A DNA stretch of 64,000 nucleotides from contig NZ_MVHC01000017.1 of the NCBI RefSeq assembly GCF_002086455.1, positions 21,517-85,516 of the forward strand, written 5' to 3'. Origin of the DNA: Mycolicibacter algericus DSM 45454 (GTDB lineage Bacteria > Actinomycetota > Actinomycetes > Mycobacteriales > Mycobacteriaceae). Below the pieces are notes generated by a model, which had not been told where the DNA came from, did no database searches, and saw only the letters and a list, made by a program, of their open reading frames with translations. Every line of letters starts with the position of its first letter. Positions within the stretch are counted from its first letter, which is position 1. The translations under genes and the position numbers were made by a program. Below are positions 29,909-40,728 of the stretch, piece by piece.

Positions 29909-31468
29909 TTAAGACCAGCTGGGCAGCCAGATCTGCATGTTCCACGTGGCCGGCGAGATCGGCACCCCCGTCAGGATCGGGTACAGCCAGGCGAAGTTCG
30001 TCAGCACCAGCGCGACATAACAGCACACCGCGATCAGCCCGAGCGTGCGCCGCTCCTCGCCGCGTGAACGCCCGCCGGTGACGATATCGCTGCAGATCAA
30101 CGCGAGCAGCACCGCCAGGAACGGCGCCATCGGCACCGCGTAGAAGAAGTACATCTGCCGATCGATGTCGGCGAACCACGGCAGCCAGCCGGCGCAGTAG
30201 CCGACCAGTGCCGCGGCGTAGCGCCAGTCATGGCGTACCAGGGTTCGCCACAACGCGTAGCCCAGCACCGGCACCGCGAGCCACCACATTGCCGGCGTGC
30301 CCACCAGCATCACGGCTTTGACGCAGGACTGGGCGCCGCAGCCGGGAACGTCGTGCTGGTCGATCGCATAGAGCACCGGGCGCAGCGACATCGGCCAGGC
30401 CCACGGCTTCGATTCCCAGGGATGGTGGTTGCCGGCGGCGTTGGTCAGGCCGGAGTGGAAGTGATAGGCCTGATAGGTGTAATGCCACAGCGAGCGCAGT
30501 GCGTCGGGCACCGGGAACCGGCTCTCCAGCCCGATCGACTGGCCCTCCTCGTGGCGGTCCACGCCGGTCTCCGAGGCGAACCACGCCGCATACGACGCCA
30601 GATACACCCCGAACGGGATCAGCACCATCGCGTAGCCGGTGGGGCCTACATCGCGGCGCAGCGTTCCCAGCCACGGCCGGCGAACCCGGTACTGCCGGCG
30701 GGCGGCCACGTCGAACGCGCACGACATCGCCCCGAAGAACACCACGAAATACAGCCCGGACCACTTGGTGGCGCAGGCCAAACCCAGCAGCACCCCTGCG
30801 CCGAAGCGCCACCAGCGCACCCCCAGGCGGGGGCCCCACGGCGTTGCGCCGCAACGGCCTTCGGTCAGCGCGGTATGCATGCGCATGCGCACCTGATCGC
30901 GGTCGACGATCAGCGCCCCGAACGCCGCCACCACGAAGAAGGTCAAGAAGCCGTCCAGCAGCGCGGTGCGCGCCGCCACGAAGCTGACGCCGTCTCCGAC
31001 CAACAGCAGCCCGGCGATCCCGCCAGCCAGCGTCGAGCGGGTCATCCGGCGCACGATCCGCACCAGCAGGGCTATCGCGAGTACCCCCAGTAGCGCACTG
31101 GTAAAGCGCCAGCCCAACCCGTTGTAGCCGAACAGCGCCTCGCCGATCGCGATCAGCTGCTTGCCGACCGGCGGGTGGACCACCAAGCCGTAGCCGGGGT
31201 TGTCCTCGACGCTGTGGTTGTGCAGCATCTGCCAGGCCTGCGGCGCGTAGTGCTTCTCGTCGAAGATCGGGGTGCCGGCATCGGTCGGGGTGTACAGGTT
31301 CGAGAACCGGGTCACCGCGGCCAGCGTGGTGACCGCGGCGGTCACCGCCCAGCCGCGGGCACGGTCGGTCGGCCCGAAGTCGGCCACCGGCATCAGCAGG
31401 CCCGGGCTGATCATCGGAGCGGTGCGCTCCGGCACGGCCGCGGAGCTGGTAGCGGTCGGAGCGCTCAT
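29909..31468 (-). CDS. pmt: Protein O-mannosyltransferase (PMT, Rv1002c-like)
   Basis: This 519-residue polytopic membrane enzyme should transfer mannose from polyprenyl-phosphomannose to Ser/Thr of exported proteins, with Sec translocation. It has about ten membrane helices. The catalytic acidic pair of PMTs is in PIFDEKHYAPQAW near residue 71. HPPVGKQLIAIGEALFG and the family signatures RTALLDGFLTFF and SYAAWF follow. The start ATG at 31468 has TACGAT seven bases upstream. It is divergent from rsmI with a 24-bp gap. The frame is open far upstream, but that region is antisense to rsmI and pabB and is rejected. Confidence 0.92.
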   Translation of the reverse strand: MSAPTATSSAAVPERTAPMISPGLLMPVADFGPTDRARGWAVTAAVTTLAAVTRFSNLYTPTDAGTPIFDEKHYAPQAWQMLHNHSVEDNPGYGLVVHPPVGKQLIAIGEALFGYNGLGWRFTSALLGVLAIALLVRIVRRMTRSTLAGGIAGLLLVGDGVSFVAARTALLDGFLTFFVVAAFGALIVDRDQVRMRMHTALTEGRCGATPWGPRLGVRWWRFGAGVLLGLACATKWSGLYFVVFFGAMSCAFDVAARRQYRVRRPWLGTLRRDVGPTGYAMVLIPFGVYLASYAAWFASETGVDRHEEGQSIGLESRFPVPDALRSLWHYTYQAYHFHSGLTNAAGNHHPWESKPWAWPMSLRPVLYAIDQHDVPGCGAQSCVKAVMLVGTPAMWWLAVPVLGYALWRTLVRHDWRYAAALVGYCAGWLPWFADIDRQMYFFYAVPMAPFLAVLLALICSDIVTGGRSRGEERRTLGLIAVCCYVALVLTNFAWLYPILTGVPISPATWNMQIWLPSWS

Positions 31469-31492
31469 CCCCACGATCGTAGGCTGTGCGCC
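31469..31492. promoter_or_regulatory. 24-bp divergent promoter region with overlapping -10 boxes
   Basis: TACGAT on the minus strand (31481-31476) serves pmt and TAGGCT (31480-31485) serves rsmI. The boxes share the TA at 31480-31481, and each lies 7 nt before its start codon. No ribosome site fits in the gap, so both transcripts should be leaderless. Confidence 0.65.
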
Positions 31493-32329
31493 ATGGCCGA
31501 CGGTCGATTGCTGCTGGGTGCCACTCCGCTGGGTCAGCCCGGTGACGCCTCGCCGCGGCTGGTCGCGGCACTGCGCACCGCCGACGTGGTGGCTGCCGAG
31601 GACACCCGGCGGGTGCGGACACTGGCCAAGGCGCTCGATGTGCACATCGCCGGCAAGGTGGTCAGCCTGTTCGACGCCAACGAGGCGGCGCGGGTGCCCG
31701 CGCTGCTGGCCGAGATGCAGGCCGGGGCCACCGTGCTGGTGGTCAGCGACGCCGGGATGCCGTTGATCAGCGACCCGGGGTACCGCCTGGTGGTCGCGTG
31801 CGCCGAGGCCGGGTTGCCGGTGAGCTGCCTGCCCGGCCCGTCGGCGGTGACGACCGCGCTGGCGGTATCGGGACTGCCGGGCGAGAAGTTCTGCTTCGAG
31901 GGCTTCGCGCCGCGCAAGCCGGCGGCGCGCCGCGCGTGGCTGGCCACGCTGGCCGACGAACGGCGCACCTGCGTGTTCTTCGAGTCGCCGCGGCGGTTGG
32001 CCGGCTGCTTGCGCGACGCTGTCGACGAGCTCGGCGGGCAGCGGCAGGTGGTGGTATGCCGGGAATTGACCAAGACCCACGAGGAGGTGCGGCGCGGCAC
32101 GCTGGCAGAGCTGGCCGACTGGGCGGTCGAGGGGGTGCTCGGGGAGATCACCGTCGTGCTGGCCGGGGCGACGCCGCGTGCCGACCTGTCGGCGCTGGTC
32201 GCGGAGGTCAACCGGCTGGCCGCTGATGGAATGCGGGTCAAAGACGCCTGCGCGCAGGCGATCGCCGATGTGCCGGGCGCGGTGTCGCGGCGCGAGCTTT
32301 ACGACGCGGTGCTGCGCTCCCGGGACTGA
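31493..32329 (+). CDS. rsmI: 16S rRNA 2'-O-methyltransferase RsmI
   Basis: This 278-residue SAM-dependent enzyme methylates C1402 of 16S rRNA. Motifs include GATPLGQPGDASPRL at the N-terminus, AEDTRRVRTLAKAL, VVSDAGMPLISDPGYRL near residue 82 and LPGPSAVTTALA. The ATG at 31493 is preceded by TAGGCT seven bases upstream. Its 3' end overlaps the convergent pabB 3' end by 31 bases. It corresponds to Rv1003. Confidence 0.93.
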   Translation: MADGRLLLGATPLGQPGDASPRLVAALRTADVVAAEDTRRVRTLAKALDVHIAGKVVSLFDANEAARVPALLAEMQAGATVLVVSDAGMPLISDPGYRLVVACAEAGLPVSCLPGPSAVTTALAVSGLPGEKFCFEGFAPRKPAARRAWLATLADERRTCVFFESPRRLAGCLRDAVDELGGQRQVVVCRELTKTHEEVRRGTLAELADWAVEGVLGEITVVLAGATPRADLSALVAEVNRLAADGMRVKDACAQAIADVPGAVSRRELYDAVLRSRD

Positions 32330-33552
32330 CCGGCGGCGACGATGGGGGCGGCCTTGTGCAGGCACTCCTGCCATTCGGCGTCGGGATCCGAATCGGCGGT
32401 GATACCGCCGCCCACCCCGAGCACCGCGCCACCGGCGGCGTCGAACTCCACGGTGCGGATCGCCACGTTGAGTTCGCAGCCTGCCAGCGGTGACGCCAAC
32501 CCCACCGTGCCGCAGTAGGCGCCACGTCGAGACGGTTCCCACTCCGAAAGCAGCTGGCGTGCGCGGTGTTTGGGCGTTCCTGTCACCGAGGCCGGCGGGA
32601 AGGCCGCGTCCAGCAATTCGGACATGGTCAGCTCTTGGGGCACCCGGGCCGACACCGTCGACACCAGGTGCCACACCCCGGGCGCCGGCCGCACCGCCAA
32701 GAGTTCGGGCACCGTGACGGTGCCGGTGATGGCCACTCGCCCCAGGTCGTTGCGGACCAGGTCCACGATCATGATGTTCTCCGCGACGTCTTTGGCCGAG
32801 GCGCGCAACGCCGAGGGGCGGGCGTCGAGCGGCAGCGTGCCCTTGATCGGGCTGGATGCCACGCCCTGGCCGCGGCGGCGCAGAAACAGCTCGGGCGACA
32901 GCGAGGCCACGGCGCCCCAGTTGCCGGCGAGGTAGGCGGCCCGCGCGGGGCCGGTTCGGGCCACGGCGTCGGCGAAAAAGTCCAGCGGGGCGCCGGTGAC
33001 GGTCCCGGTGAAGCGGGTGCAGACGCACGCCTGATACACCTCGCCGGCCCGGATCGCCTCCAGGCAGGCCAGCACCCCGGTGCGGTGCGCCTGCCGATCG
33101 GGCGTCTCCCAGAAGATGCGGCAGCGGCGCTCCGGCGCGGGCGTTGTCAGCGCCTCGGACAGCCAGCCCGGCACCGGGGTGCCGGAAAGACTCTCGAACC
33201 ACCACTGGCTCTCGTCGTCTTGGCGCAGCACACAGTCGGTCCAGCCCCCGGCGGCCTCGGGGATCCGGGGGCCTGCGCCGTCGGCGCCGGCGTCGGGGTA
33301 GGACCGATAGCCGATCCAACCGCCACCCACCGCGCCGTTGCGTGAGCCCGGCGCCGGCACGTCCCCGGTGTCGAACACCTCACCCGGGCTCACCGGTGTG
33401 ACGGCCACACTGGGAGCGATCACGGCCCGGGCGCCGAACCACTCGCCGGTCAACGCGGCCGGCGGCGGCAGCCCGCACCGACCGGTGGCGTCACCGACCG
33501 CGCGCAGCACCTGCGGTGCCGTGCCCAGGTCGCCGAGCCGCTCGATTCGCAC
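32299..33552 (-). CDS. pabB: Aminodeoxychorismate synthase component I
   Basis: This 417-residue chorismate-binding enzyme makes 4-amino-4-deoxychorismate for folate synthesis, with PabA as the amidotransferase. The chorismate-binding half shows GEVYQACVCTRF near residue 169 and the PIKGT active-site motif with its lysine near residue 238. DLVRNDLGRVA and FPPASVTGTPKHRA follow. The GTG at 33552 lies 12 bases downstream of the sigma factor stop, so it may be transcribed from the ECF41 operon promoter. Its 3' end overlaps rsmI by 31 bases. Confidence 0.92.
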   Translation of the reverse strand: MRIERLGDLGTAPQVLRAVGDATGRCGLPPPAALTGEWFGARAVIAPSVAVTPVSPGEVFDTGDVPAPGSRNGAVGGGWIGYRSYPDAGADGAGPRIPEAAGGWTDCVLRQDDESQWWFESLSGTPVPGWLSEALTTPAPERRCRIFWETPDRQAHRTGVLACLEAIRAGEVYQACVCTRFTGTVTGAPLDFFADAVARTGPARAAYLAGNWGAVASLSPELFLRRRGQGVASSPIKGTLPLDARPSALRASAKDVAENIMIVDLVRNDLGRVAITGTVTVPELLAVRPAPGVWHLVSTVSARVPQELTMSELLDAAFPPASVTGTPKHRARQLLSEWEPSRRGAYCGTVGLASPLAGCELNVAIRTVEFDAAGGAVLGVGGGITADSDPDAEWQECLHKAAPIVAAGQSRERSTAS

Positions 33553-33564
33553 CGCACCAGCTTG

Positions 33565-34527
33565 TCAGACGTCTGCGCCGCGGGTGATCTCCCGGGCGGC
33601 CGCGACCGCCGCCAGTTTGTCCGGATTGCGCATTGCGTAGAAGTTGGTGATCAGGCCGTCGATGATCTCGACGGTGAACACGCCTTCGAGCCGGCCCGCG
33701 CTGTAGAGCAGCACCGCCGGGGCGGAGTTGCAGGTCGCCATCTCCATCCGGGCGTCGGGTAGCTCCGCGCCCTGGCGCAGCAGGCCGATCACGGTCCGGG
33801 CCACCTTGTCGGCGCCGACGATCGGCCGCCGCGCCGCACTGGCCTTGCCGCCGCTGTCGGCGGTCCACACCACATCGGGCGCCAGCATCGACAGCACGGT
33901 CGTGATGTCCCCGCCCGCCGCCGCGGTCATGAATTCCGCCGTGACTCGCGCACTCTGCTCCGGGTCCACCGGGGCGTACCGCGGCCGGCGGGCCTGGACG
34001 TGGCCGCGGGCCCGATGTGCGACCTGACGGGCCGCGGCCGCCGATTTGCCGACCGCGGCCGCGATCTCGTCGTAGTCGAACCCGAACACCTCGCGCAGCA
34101 CGAACACCGCACGCTCATCGGGGCTGAGCGTCTCCAGCACCACCAGCATCGCCATCGAGACCGATTCGGCCAGAACGACATCGGCAGCCGGGTCGTGTTC
34201 GTCGAGCAGCAGCGGCTCGGGCAGCCACGGTCCGACATAGTCCTCGCGGCGCCGGGCGTTCGTCCGCAGCGCGTTGAGGGCCTGGCGGGTGACCAGGCTG
34301 GCCAGGTACGCCTTGACGTCGCGTACCTCGGCCAGGTCGACCTCGGCCCAGCGCAGGTAGCTGTCCTGCAGCACATCGTCGGATTCGGTTGCCGAGCCCA
34401 GGATCTCGTAGGCGATGGTGAACAGCAGCGGCCGTAGCTCTGTGAACCGCTGGATTTGAGCAGCGGTTCCAGCTTCGCCTCTCCTTCGTCGAGGCTCGCT
34501 GAACCGCTGGGTTTGATCGCCTGTCAC
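33565..34527 (-). CDS. ECF41-type sigma factor with SnoaL-like C-terminal domain
   Basis: This 320-residue sigma factor has sigma-2 (residues 30-85) and sigma-4 (125-175) regions followed by a SnoaL-like domain (190-305). All ECF41 signatures are visible: WLPEP at 101-105, a DSGGK at 224-228 and NPDKL at 301-305. In ECF41 proteins the C-terminal domain regulates the sigma activity in cis. The start is the GTG at 34527, overlapping the oxidoreductase stop as GTGA. Residues 7-25 are encoded by an inserted hairpin repeat and duplicate QRF-x-E flanks, so the N-terminus is unusual. Confidence 0.9.
   Translation of the reverse strand: MTGDQTQRFSEPRRRRGEAGTAAQIQRFTELRPLLFTIAYEILGSATESDDVLQDSYLRWAEVDLAEVRDVKAYLASLVTRQALNALRTNARRREDYVGPWLPEPLLLDEHDPAADVVLAESVSMAMLVVLETLSPDERAVFVLREVFGFDYDEIAAAVGKSAAAARQVAHRARGHVQARRPRYAPVDPEQSARVTAEFMTAAAGGDITTVLSMLAPDVVWTADSGGKASAARRPIVGADKVARTVIGLLRQGAELPDARMEMATCNSAPAVLLYSAGRLEGVFTVEIIDGLITNFYAMRNPDKLAAVAAAREITRGADV
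34443..34515. repeat. Hairpin repeat inside the ECF41 sigma gene
   Basis: The 50-bp element (34461-34510) has ends CAGCGGTTCCAGC and GCTGAACCGCTGG. It sits between direct copies of TGAACCGCTGGRTTTG at 34443-34458 and 34500-34515, exactly 57 bp apart. Because 57 is a multiple of three the sigma frame stays open, adding 19 codons. It belongs to the family at 9534-9642 and 13572-13621. Confidence 0.85.
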
Positions 34528-35699
34528 ACCGTCGCCTCCCGGTCCGCTTGCCGCTGCGCGATTCCGGCTGCCCGGCCGCCCTTGAACCAACGGTACGAGC
34601 CGGGCTTGGCCGCCTCGCCGCGAATCCACTTCACGGTGTACTTGCAGATCGACTCCTTGACCACCGCGCCGAGCCGACCCCCGATGAACGCCTTGGTCGG
34701 GGTGTCATCGCGGCGCGACAACTGAACAGTCCCCGCGTTCCGGCCCACGCTGATGCACTGGGCGGCGAACGATTGGTCCAGTGCCATCGGTGAGTCGCCG
34801 GCGATCCGGGCCAGCACCGTGTTGGCGGCCTGCGCGCCCAGCGGCAGGGCGGCCTGGCAGCTCATCCGCAGCGGCCGGCCCGACGGCGCGACCGCATCCC
34901 CGGCCGCCATGATCCAGGGGTTGTCGATGCTGGTCAGGGTCTCGTCGGTGAGCAGCCGGCCCAGCGCGTCGGTGGCCAGCCCACTGGCCCTGGCCAGATC
35001 CGGGACGCCGAAGCCCGCGGTCCAGACCGTCACCTGGCTGGGCAGTGTCGAGCCGTCGGCCAGCACCACGGCATCGGGGCGCACCTCGGCGACCGTGGCC
35101 GCTTCGCGGACCTCGACACCGAGTTTGCGCAGCGCCTTGGCCACCGAACGGCGCCCCGCGGCGTGCAGTGACGGTCCCAGCATCTCGCCGCAGACCAGGG
35201 TGACCGTGCGACCTTGCCCGGCCAGCTCGGAAGCCGCCTCGATTCCGGTCAGCCCGCCGCCGACGACGATCACCGGCGCGTCCGCCGTTACCTCGCCGAG
35301 CCGGGCAAGCAGCCGCTGCGCGTGCTCCAATTCGCTGATGGAATAGGCGAATTCGGCGGCACCCGGAACGGTGAGCGTGATCGCACCGGTGCTGCCGACC
35401 GCATAGATGAGGTAGTCGTAGCGCAGTGCGATGCCGGAGGCCAGTCGGATCCGGCGGTCAGCGGCGTCGATCCGGGTGACGGCGTCGACCGCCAGCCGGA
35501 CGCCGTCGCCGAGCAGGTCGGGGTAGTCGATGGTGGCCGTCCCGGTGCCGGCAACATACTGGTGCAATCGGATTCGCTCGACGAACGCCGGACGCGGGTT
35601 GACCAGGGTGATGTCGACGCCGGGATGCTGACGCAGCCGGTTGGCGGCCAGGGTGCCGGCATAACCGCCGCCGACGACGACAACGCGAGTGCGAGTCAT
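34524..35699 (-). CDS. FAD-dependent NAD(P)H oxidoreductase (NDH-2-like), ECF41 partner
   Basis: This 391-residue flavoprotein has two dinucleotide-binding folds: VVVVGGGYAGTLAANRLR at the N-terminus for FAD and VIVVGGGLTGIEAASEL near residue 150 for NAD(P)H. The late motif IMAAGDAVA contacts FAD. It resembles type II NADH dehydrogenases but lacks an obvious membrane anchor. ECF41 sigma genes are commonly next to oxidoreductases, and this gene is translationally coupled to the sigma. An AGGAG site precedes the ATG at 35699. Confidence 0.85.
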   Translation of the reverse strand: MTRTRVVVVGGGYAGTLAANRLRQHPGVDITLVNPRPAFVERIRLHQYVAGTGTATIDYPDLLGDGVRLAVDAVTRIDAADRRIRLASGIALRYDYLIYAVGSTGAITLTVPGAAEFAYSISELEHAQRLLARLGEVTADAPVIVVGGGLTGIEAASELAGQGRTVTLVCGEMLGPSLHAAGRRSVAKALRKLGVEVREAATVAEVRPDAVVLADGSTLPSQVTVWTAGFGVPDLARASGLATDALGRLLTDETLTSIDNPWIMAAGDAVAPSGRPLRMSCQAALPLGAQAANTVLARIAGDSPMALDQSFAAQCISVGRNAGTVQLSRRDDTPTKAFIGGRLGAVVKESICKYTVKWIRGEAAKPGSYRWFKGGRAAGIAQRQADREATV

Positions 35700-35737
35700 G
35701 AGTTGCTCCTGTCTCTGGAGGTGGGTGATGCCCTCAA

Positions 35738-35764
35738 GACACCCCGGCCCGCCGGTATGTGACG
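35738..35764 (-). promoter_or_regulatory. Candidate ECF41 promoter upstream of the oxidoreductase
   Basis: On the minus strand CGTCACA (35764-35758) and TGTC (35741-35738) are separated by 16 bases. The described ECF41 promoter has TGTCACA and CGTC at similar spacing, so each half has one mismatch. The start codon lies 38 bases downstream. Autoregulation is inferred. Confidence 0.4.
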
Positions 35765-35802
35765 CATTGTGAGCTGTTTCACCTCGTGCGTAGGGTGGGG
35801 CC

Positions 35803-36156
35803 ATGGGTTTCGGTGGGCCGGCGCGGATGTTCGTCCGCGCGTTCAATGCCGTGACGACATCGCTGGTCACTGCGCCGCTGCTCGGTTCGCGGCTGGGCCG
35901 TCGGCTCACCATGATCAGCTATGTCGGGCGGCGGTCCGGACAGACCTTCAGTCTTCCGGTGGCCTACTGGCGCAGCGGTGACAAGGTCGCTATCGGGGTC
36001 ACGCTGCCCGACAAGAAGGCCTGGTGGCGCAACTTTTCCGGCGACGGCGGGCCGTTGAAGATCCGGCTCGACGGCGCGGACCGGGCCGGGCACGCCGTCG
36101 CCGAGCGCGACGAGCAGGGCCGGGTGAAAGTGGTCGTCCGACTGGACCCGCGGTAG
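35803..36156 (+). CDS. Deazaflavin (F420)-dependent nitroreductase-family small protein
   Basis: This 117-residue protein resembles the DDN/DUF385 split-barrel family that uses cofactor F420. The characteristic segment MISYVGRRSGQTFSLPVAYW lies near residues 45-64 and KAWWRNFSGDGGP at 79-91. Members reduce quinones or activate nitroimidazoles; the substrate here is unknown. A TAGGGT box ends 6 nt before the ATG, so the mRNA is probably leaderless. It is divergent from the oxidoreductase and converges on metG. Confidence 0.75.
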   Translation: MGFGGPARMFVRAFNAVTTSLVTAPLLGSRLGRRLTMISYVGRRSGQTFSLPVAYWRSGDKVAIGVTLPDKKAWWRNFSGDGGPLKIRLDGADRAGHAVAERDEQGRVKVVVRLDPR

Positions 36157-36169
36157 GCGTCTGGTCAGC

Positions 36170-37720
36170 TCAGGATTGGTAGCGCGGGAACACCCCGGAT
36201 GGCGCGGGCAGCGTCAGCCCCGGCGCCAGCCGCTCGCCCACAGCGGTGAACATCCGCTGCCCTTCCTCCTGGCCCAGCAGGTCGAGCAGCTTGCCCGCCG
36301 ATTCGGGCATCACCGGCTGCGCCAGCAGCGCCGCGATCCGCACCACCTCCAGCGTGGTGTACAAGACGGTGCCGAACCGGGCCTGATCGGCGGCGGACTC
36401 GCTCTTGGCGAGCTTCCACGGTTCGTGGGCGGAGAAATACCGGTTGGCCGCGCCCAGCATCAGCCAGACCGCCTCCAGGCCCAGGTGCATGGCCTGGGCG
36501 CCGAACGCCACCCGCACCTTCTCCAATAATCCGTCGGCCTGCGCCAGCAGCTCCTCGTCGTCGCCGGTGGGCGCCAGCGGTTCCGGGACCACCCCGGCCA
36601 GGTTCTTGGCGACCATCGACAGTGACCGCTGCGCCAGGTTGCCCAGCTCATTGGCCAGGTCGGCGTTGATGCGGCTGATCAACGCCTCCTCGGAGATGCT
36701 GCCGTCCTGACCGAAGGGGATCTCCCGCAGCAGGAAATACCGCACCTGGTCGACCCCGAACTTCTCGACGAACTCGACCGGGTCGATAACGTTGCCCACC
36801 GACTTGCTCATCTTCTCGCCGCTGTTGAGCAGGAAGCCGTGTGCGAAAACCTTGCGCGGCAGCTCGATTCCGGCCGACATCAGAAACGCGGGCCAGTACA
36901 CGGTGTGGAATCGGATGATGTCCTTGCCGATCATGTGCAGATCGGCCGGCCAGTACCGGCGGAACGACTCGGAGTCGGTGTCGGGATAGCCGACCCCGGT
37001 CAGGTAGTTGGTCAGGGCGTCCACCCAGACGTACATCACGTGGTCGGGGTGGCCGGGCACCGGCACGCCCCAGTCGAACGAGGTGCGCGAGATCGACAGG
37101 TCGCGTAGCCCGCCGGAGACGAAGCTGACCACCTCGTTGCGGCGCACCTCCGGGGCGATGAAGCCGGGGTTGGCCTCGTAGTGCGCCAGCAGCTTGTCGG
37201 TGTAGGCCGACAGCCGGAAGAAGTAGGTCTGCTCCTCGGTCCAGGTCACCGGCGCCCCGGTCTCGGCCGCCACCCGCGAGCCGCCGTCGGTGAGCCGGGT
37301 CTCGGCCTCGGTGAAGAACCGCTCGTCGCGTACCGAGTACCAGCCGGAGTAGGTGTCCAGGTAGATATCACCGGCGTCGACCATGCGCTGCCAGATCGCC
37401 TTGGACGCCGTCAGATGGTCGGCGTCGGTGGTCCGGATGAACCGGTCGAAGGAGATGTTGAGCCGTTCCTGCAGGCGCTCGAACACATCGGAGTTGCGCC
37501 GCGCCAGCTCCGCGGTCGGGATCCCTTCGGCGGCGGCGGTCTCGGCCATCTTCAGCCCGTGCTCGTCGGTGCCGGTCAGATACCGCACGTCGAACCCGTC
37601 GAGCCGGTGGAACCGGGCGATCGCGTCGGTGGCGATGTACTCGTAGGCGTGACCGATGTGCGGGTCACCATTGGGATAGGTGATCGCGGTGGTGACGTAG
37701 AAGGGCTCAATCTGTCTCAT
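36170..37720 (-). CDS. metG: Methionyl-tRNA synthetase
   Basis: This 516-residue class I synthetase charges tRNA-Met. The HIGH motif reads PHIGHAYEY near residue 20 and the KMSKS motif reads [11 protein letters not shown] near residue 307. The anticodon-binding alpha bundle follows, and there is no C-terminal dimerisation extension. The ATG at 37720 is chosen over a preceding TTG because TAGGGT lies eight bases upstream. It is divergent from tatD with a 24-bp gap. It equals Rv1007c (metS). Confidence 0.96.
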   Translation of the reverse strand: MRQIEPFYVTTAITYPNGDPHIGHAYEYIATDAIARFHRLDGFDVRYLTGTDEHGLKMAETAAAEGIPTAELARRNSDVFERLQERLNISFDRFIRTTDADHLTASKAIWQRMVDAGDIYLDTYSGWYSVRDERFFTEAETRLTDGGSRVAAETGAPVTWTEEQTYFFRLSAYTDKLLAHYEANPGFIAPEVRRNEVVSFVSGGLRDLSISRTSFDWGVPVPGHPDHVMYVWVDALTNYLTGVGYPDTDSESFRRYWPADLHMIGKDIIRFHTVYWPAFLMSAGIELPRKVFAHGFLLNSGEKMSKSVGNVIDPVEFVEKFGVDQVRYFLLREIPFGQDGSISEEALISRINADLANELGNLAQRSLSMVAKNLAGVVPEPLAPTGDDEELLAQADGLLEKVRVAFGAQAMHLGLEAVWLMLGAANRYFSAHEPWKLAKSESAADQARFGTVLYTTLEVVRIAALLAQPVMPESAGKLLDLLGQEEGQRMFTAVGERLAPGLTLPAPSGVFPRYQS

Positions 37721-37744
37721 CAAGCTTCACCCTAAGGTGTGCGG
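37721..37744. promoter_or_regulatory. Second 24-bp divergent promoter with overlapping -10 boxes
   Basis: TAGGGT on the minus strand (37734-37729) faces metG and TAAGGT (37733-37738) faces tatD. They share the TA at 37733-37734. The distances to the start codons are 8 and 6 nt. The layout equals that at 31469-31492. Confidence 0.65.
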
Positions 37745-38578
37745 GTGAGCTCTAAACGATCAGCCGAACGCCCGGCGCCGCCTGCGCCGGAGCCGCTGAC
37801 TCCGCTGGTCGACGCGCACACCCATCTCGATGCGTGCGGCGTCGACGACGTGCCTGCGATCCTGGACCGGGCCAGCGCGGTCGGCGTGCAGGCGGTGGTG
37901 ACCGTCGCCGACGACCTGGACTCGGCCCGCTGGGTGACTCGGGCCGCCGACGCCGACGACCGGGTGTACGCCGCCGTCGCCCTGCACCCCACCCGTACCG
38001 ACAGCCTCACCGACGGCGCGCGCGCCGAGATCGAGGCGCTGGCCGCCCACCCGCGGGTGGTGGCGATCGGCGAGACCGGCTTGGACCTGTACTGGCCGGG
38101 CCGGCTGGCGGGCTGCGCCGAACCAGCGACGCAAAAGGAAGCCTTCGCCTGGCACATCGACCTGGCCAAACGCACCGGGAAACCGCTGATGATCCACAAC
38201 CGCGACGCCGATGCGGCCGTGCTGGACGTGCTGCGCGCCGAGGGCGCCCCCGAGACGGTGATCTTCCACTGCTTCTCGTCCGGTCCGGAGATGGCTCACA
38301 CCTGCGTCGAGGCCGGCTGGACGCTCAGCCTGTCCGGCACGGTCAGCTTCAAAAATGCCCGTGACCTGCGAGAAGCCGTACCATTGATCCCGCGCGAGCA
38401 GCTGCTGGTGGAAACCGATGCGCCGTTTCTGACCCCGCACCCCTACCGCGGCGCGCCCAACGAGCCCTACTGCCTGCCCTACACTGTCAGGGCGCTGGCC
38501 GAGCTGCTGGGGGAGTCGGCAGCTGAGCTGGCGCAGGTCACGAGCCACAATGCCCGTCGGGTGTACGGCCTGCGGTGA
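37745..38578 (+). CDS. tatD: TatD-family metal-dependent hydrolase/DNase
   Basis: This 277-residue TIM-barrel hydrolase has the metal-binding set of TatD proteins: DAHTHLD near residue 22, AIGETGLDLYWPG near residue 104, IHNRDA near residue 152, and ETDAPFLTPHPYRG near residue 223. TatD proteins are 3'-5' exonucleases or deoxyribonucleases. The GTG at 37745 is chosen since TAAGGT lies 6 nt upstream; a GTG at 37739 in frame is an alternative. It matches Rv1008 and precedes rpfB. Confidence 0.9.
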   Translation: MSSKRSAERPAPPAPEPLTPLVDAHTHLDACGVDDVPAILDRASAVGVQAVVTVADDLDSARWVTRAADADDRVYAAVALHPTRTDSLTDGARAEIEALAAHPRVVAIGETGLDLYWPGRLAGCAEPATQKEAFAWHIDLAKRTGKPLMIHNRDADAAVLDVLRAEGAPETVIFHCFSSGPEMAHTCVEAGWTLSLSGTVSFKNARDLREAVPLIPREQLLVETDAPFLTPHPYRGAPNEPYCLPYTVRALAELLGESAAELAQVTSHNARRVYGLR

Positions 38579-38636
38579 AACGTCGAGCAGGTCACATTCG
38601 GTTGCCCGAACGCCGGGGAGTTCGTTACCGTCTCGT

Positions 38637-40728
<2,092 letters not shown>

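Noticed and set aside
29909..33319. 1136-codon extension of the mannosyltransferase frame
   Set aside because: Beyond 31468 it runs antisense to rsmI and through pabB out of frame. The family start and promoter box lie at 31468.
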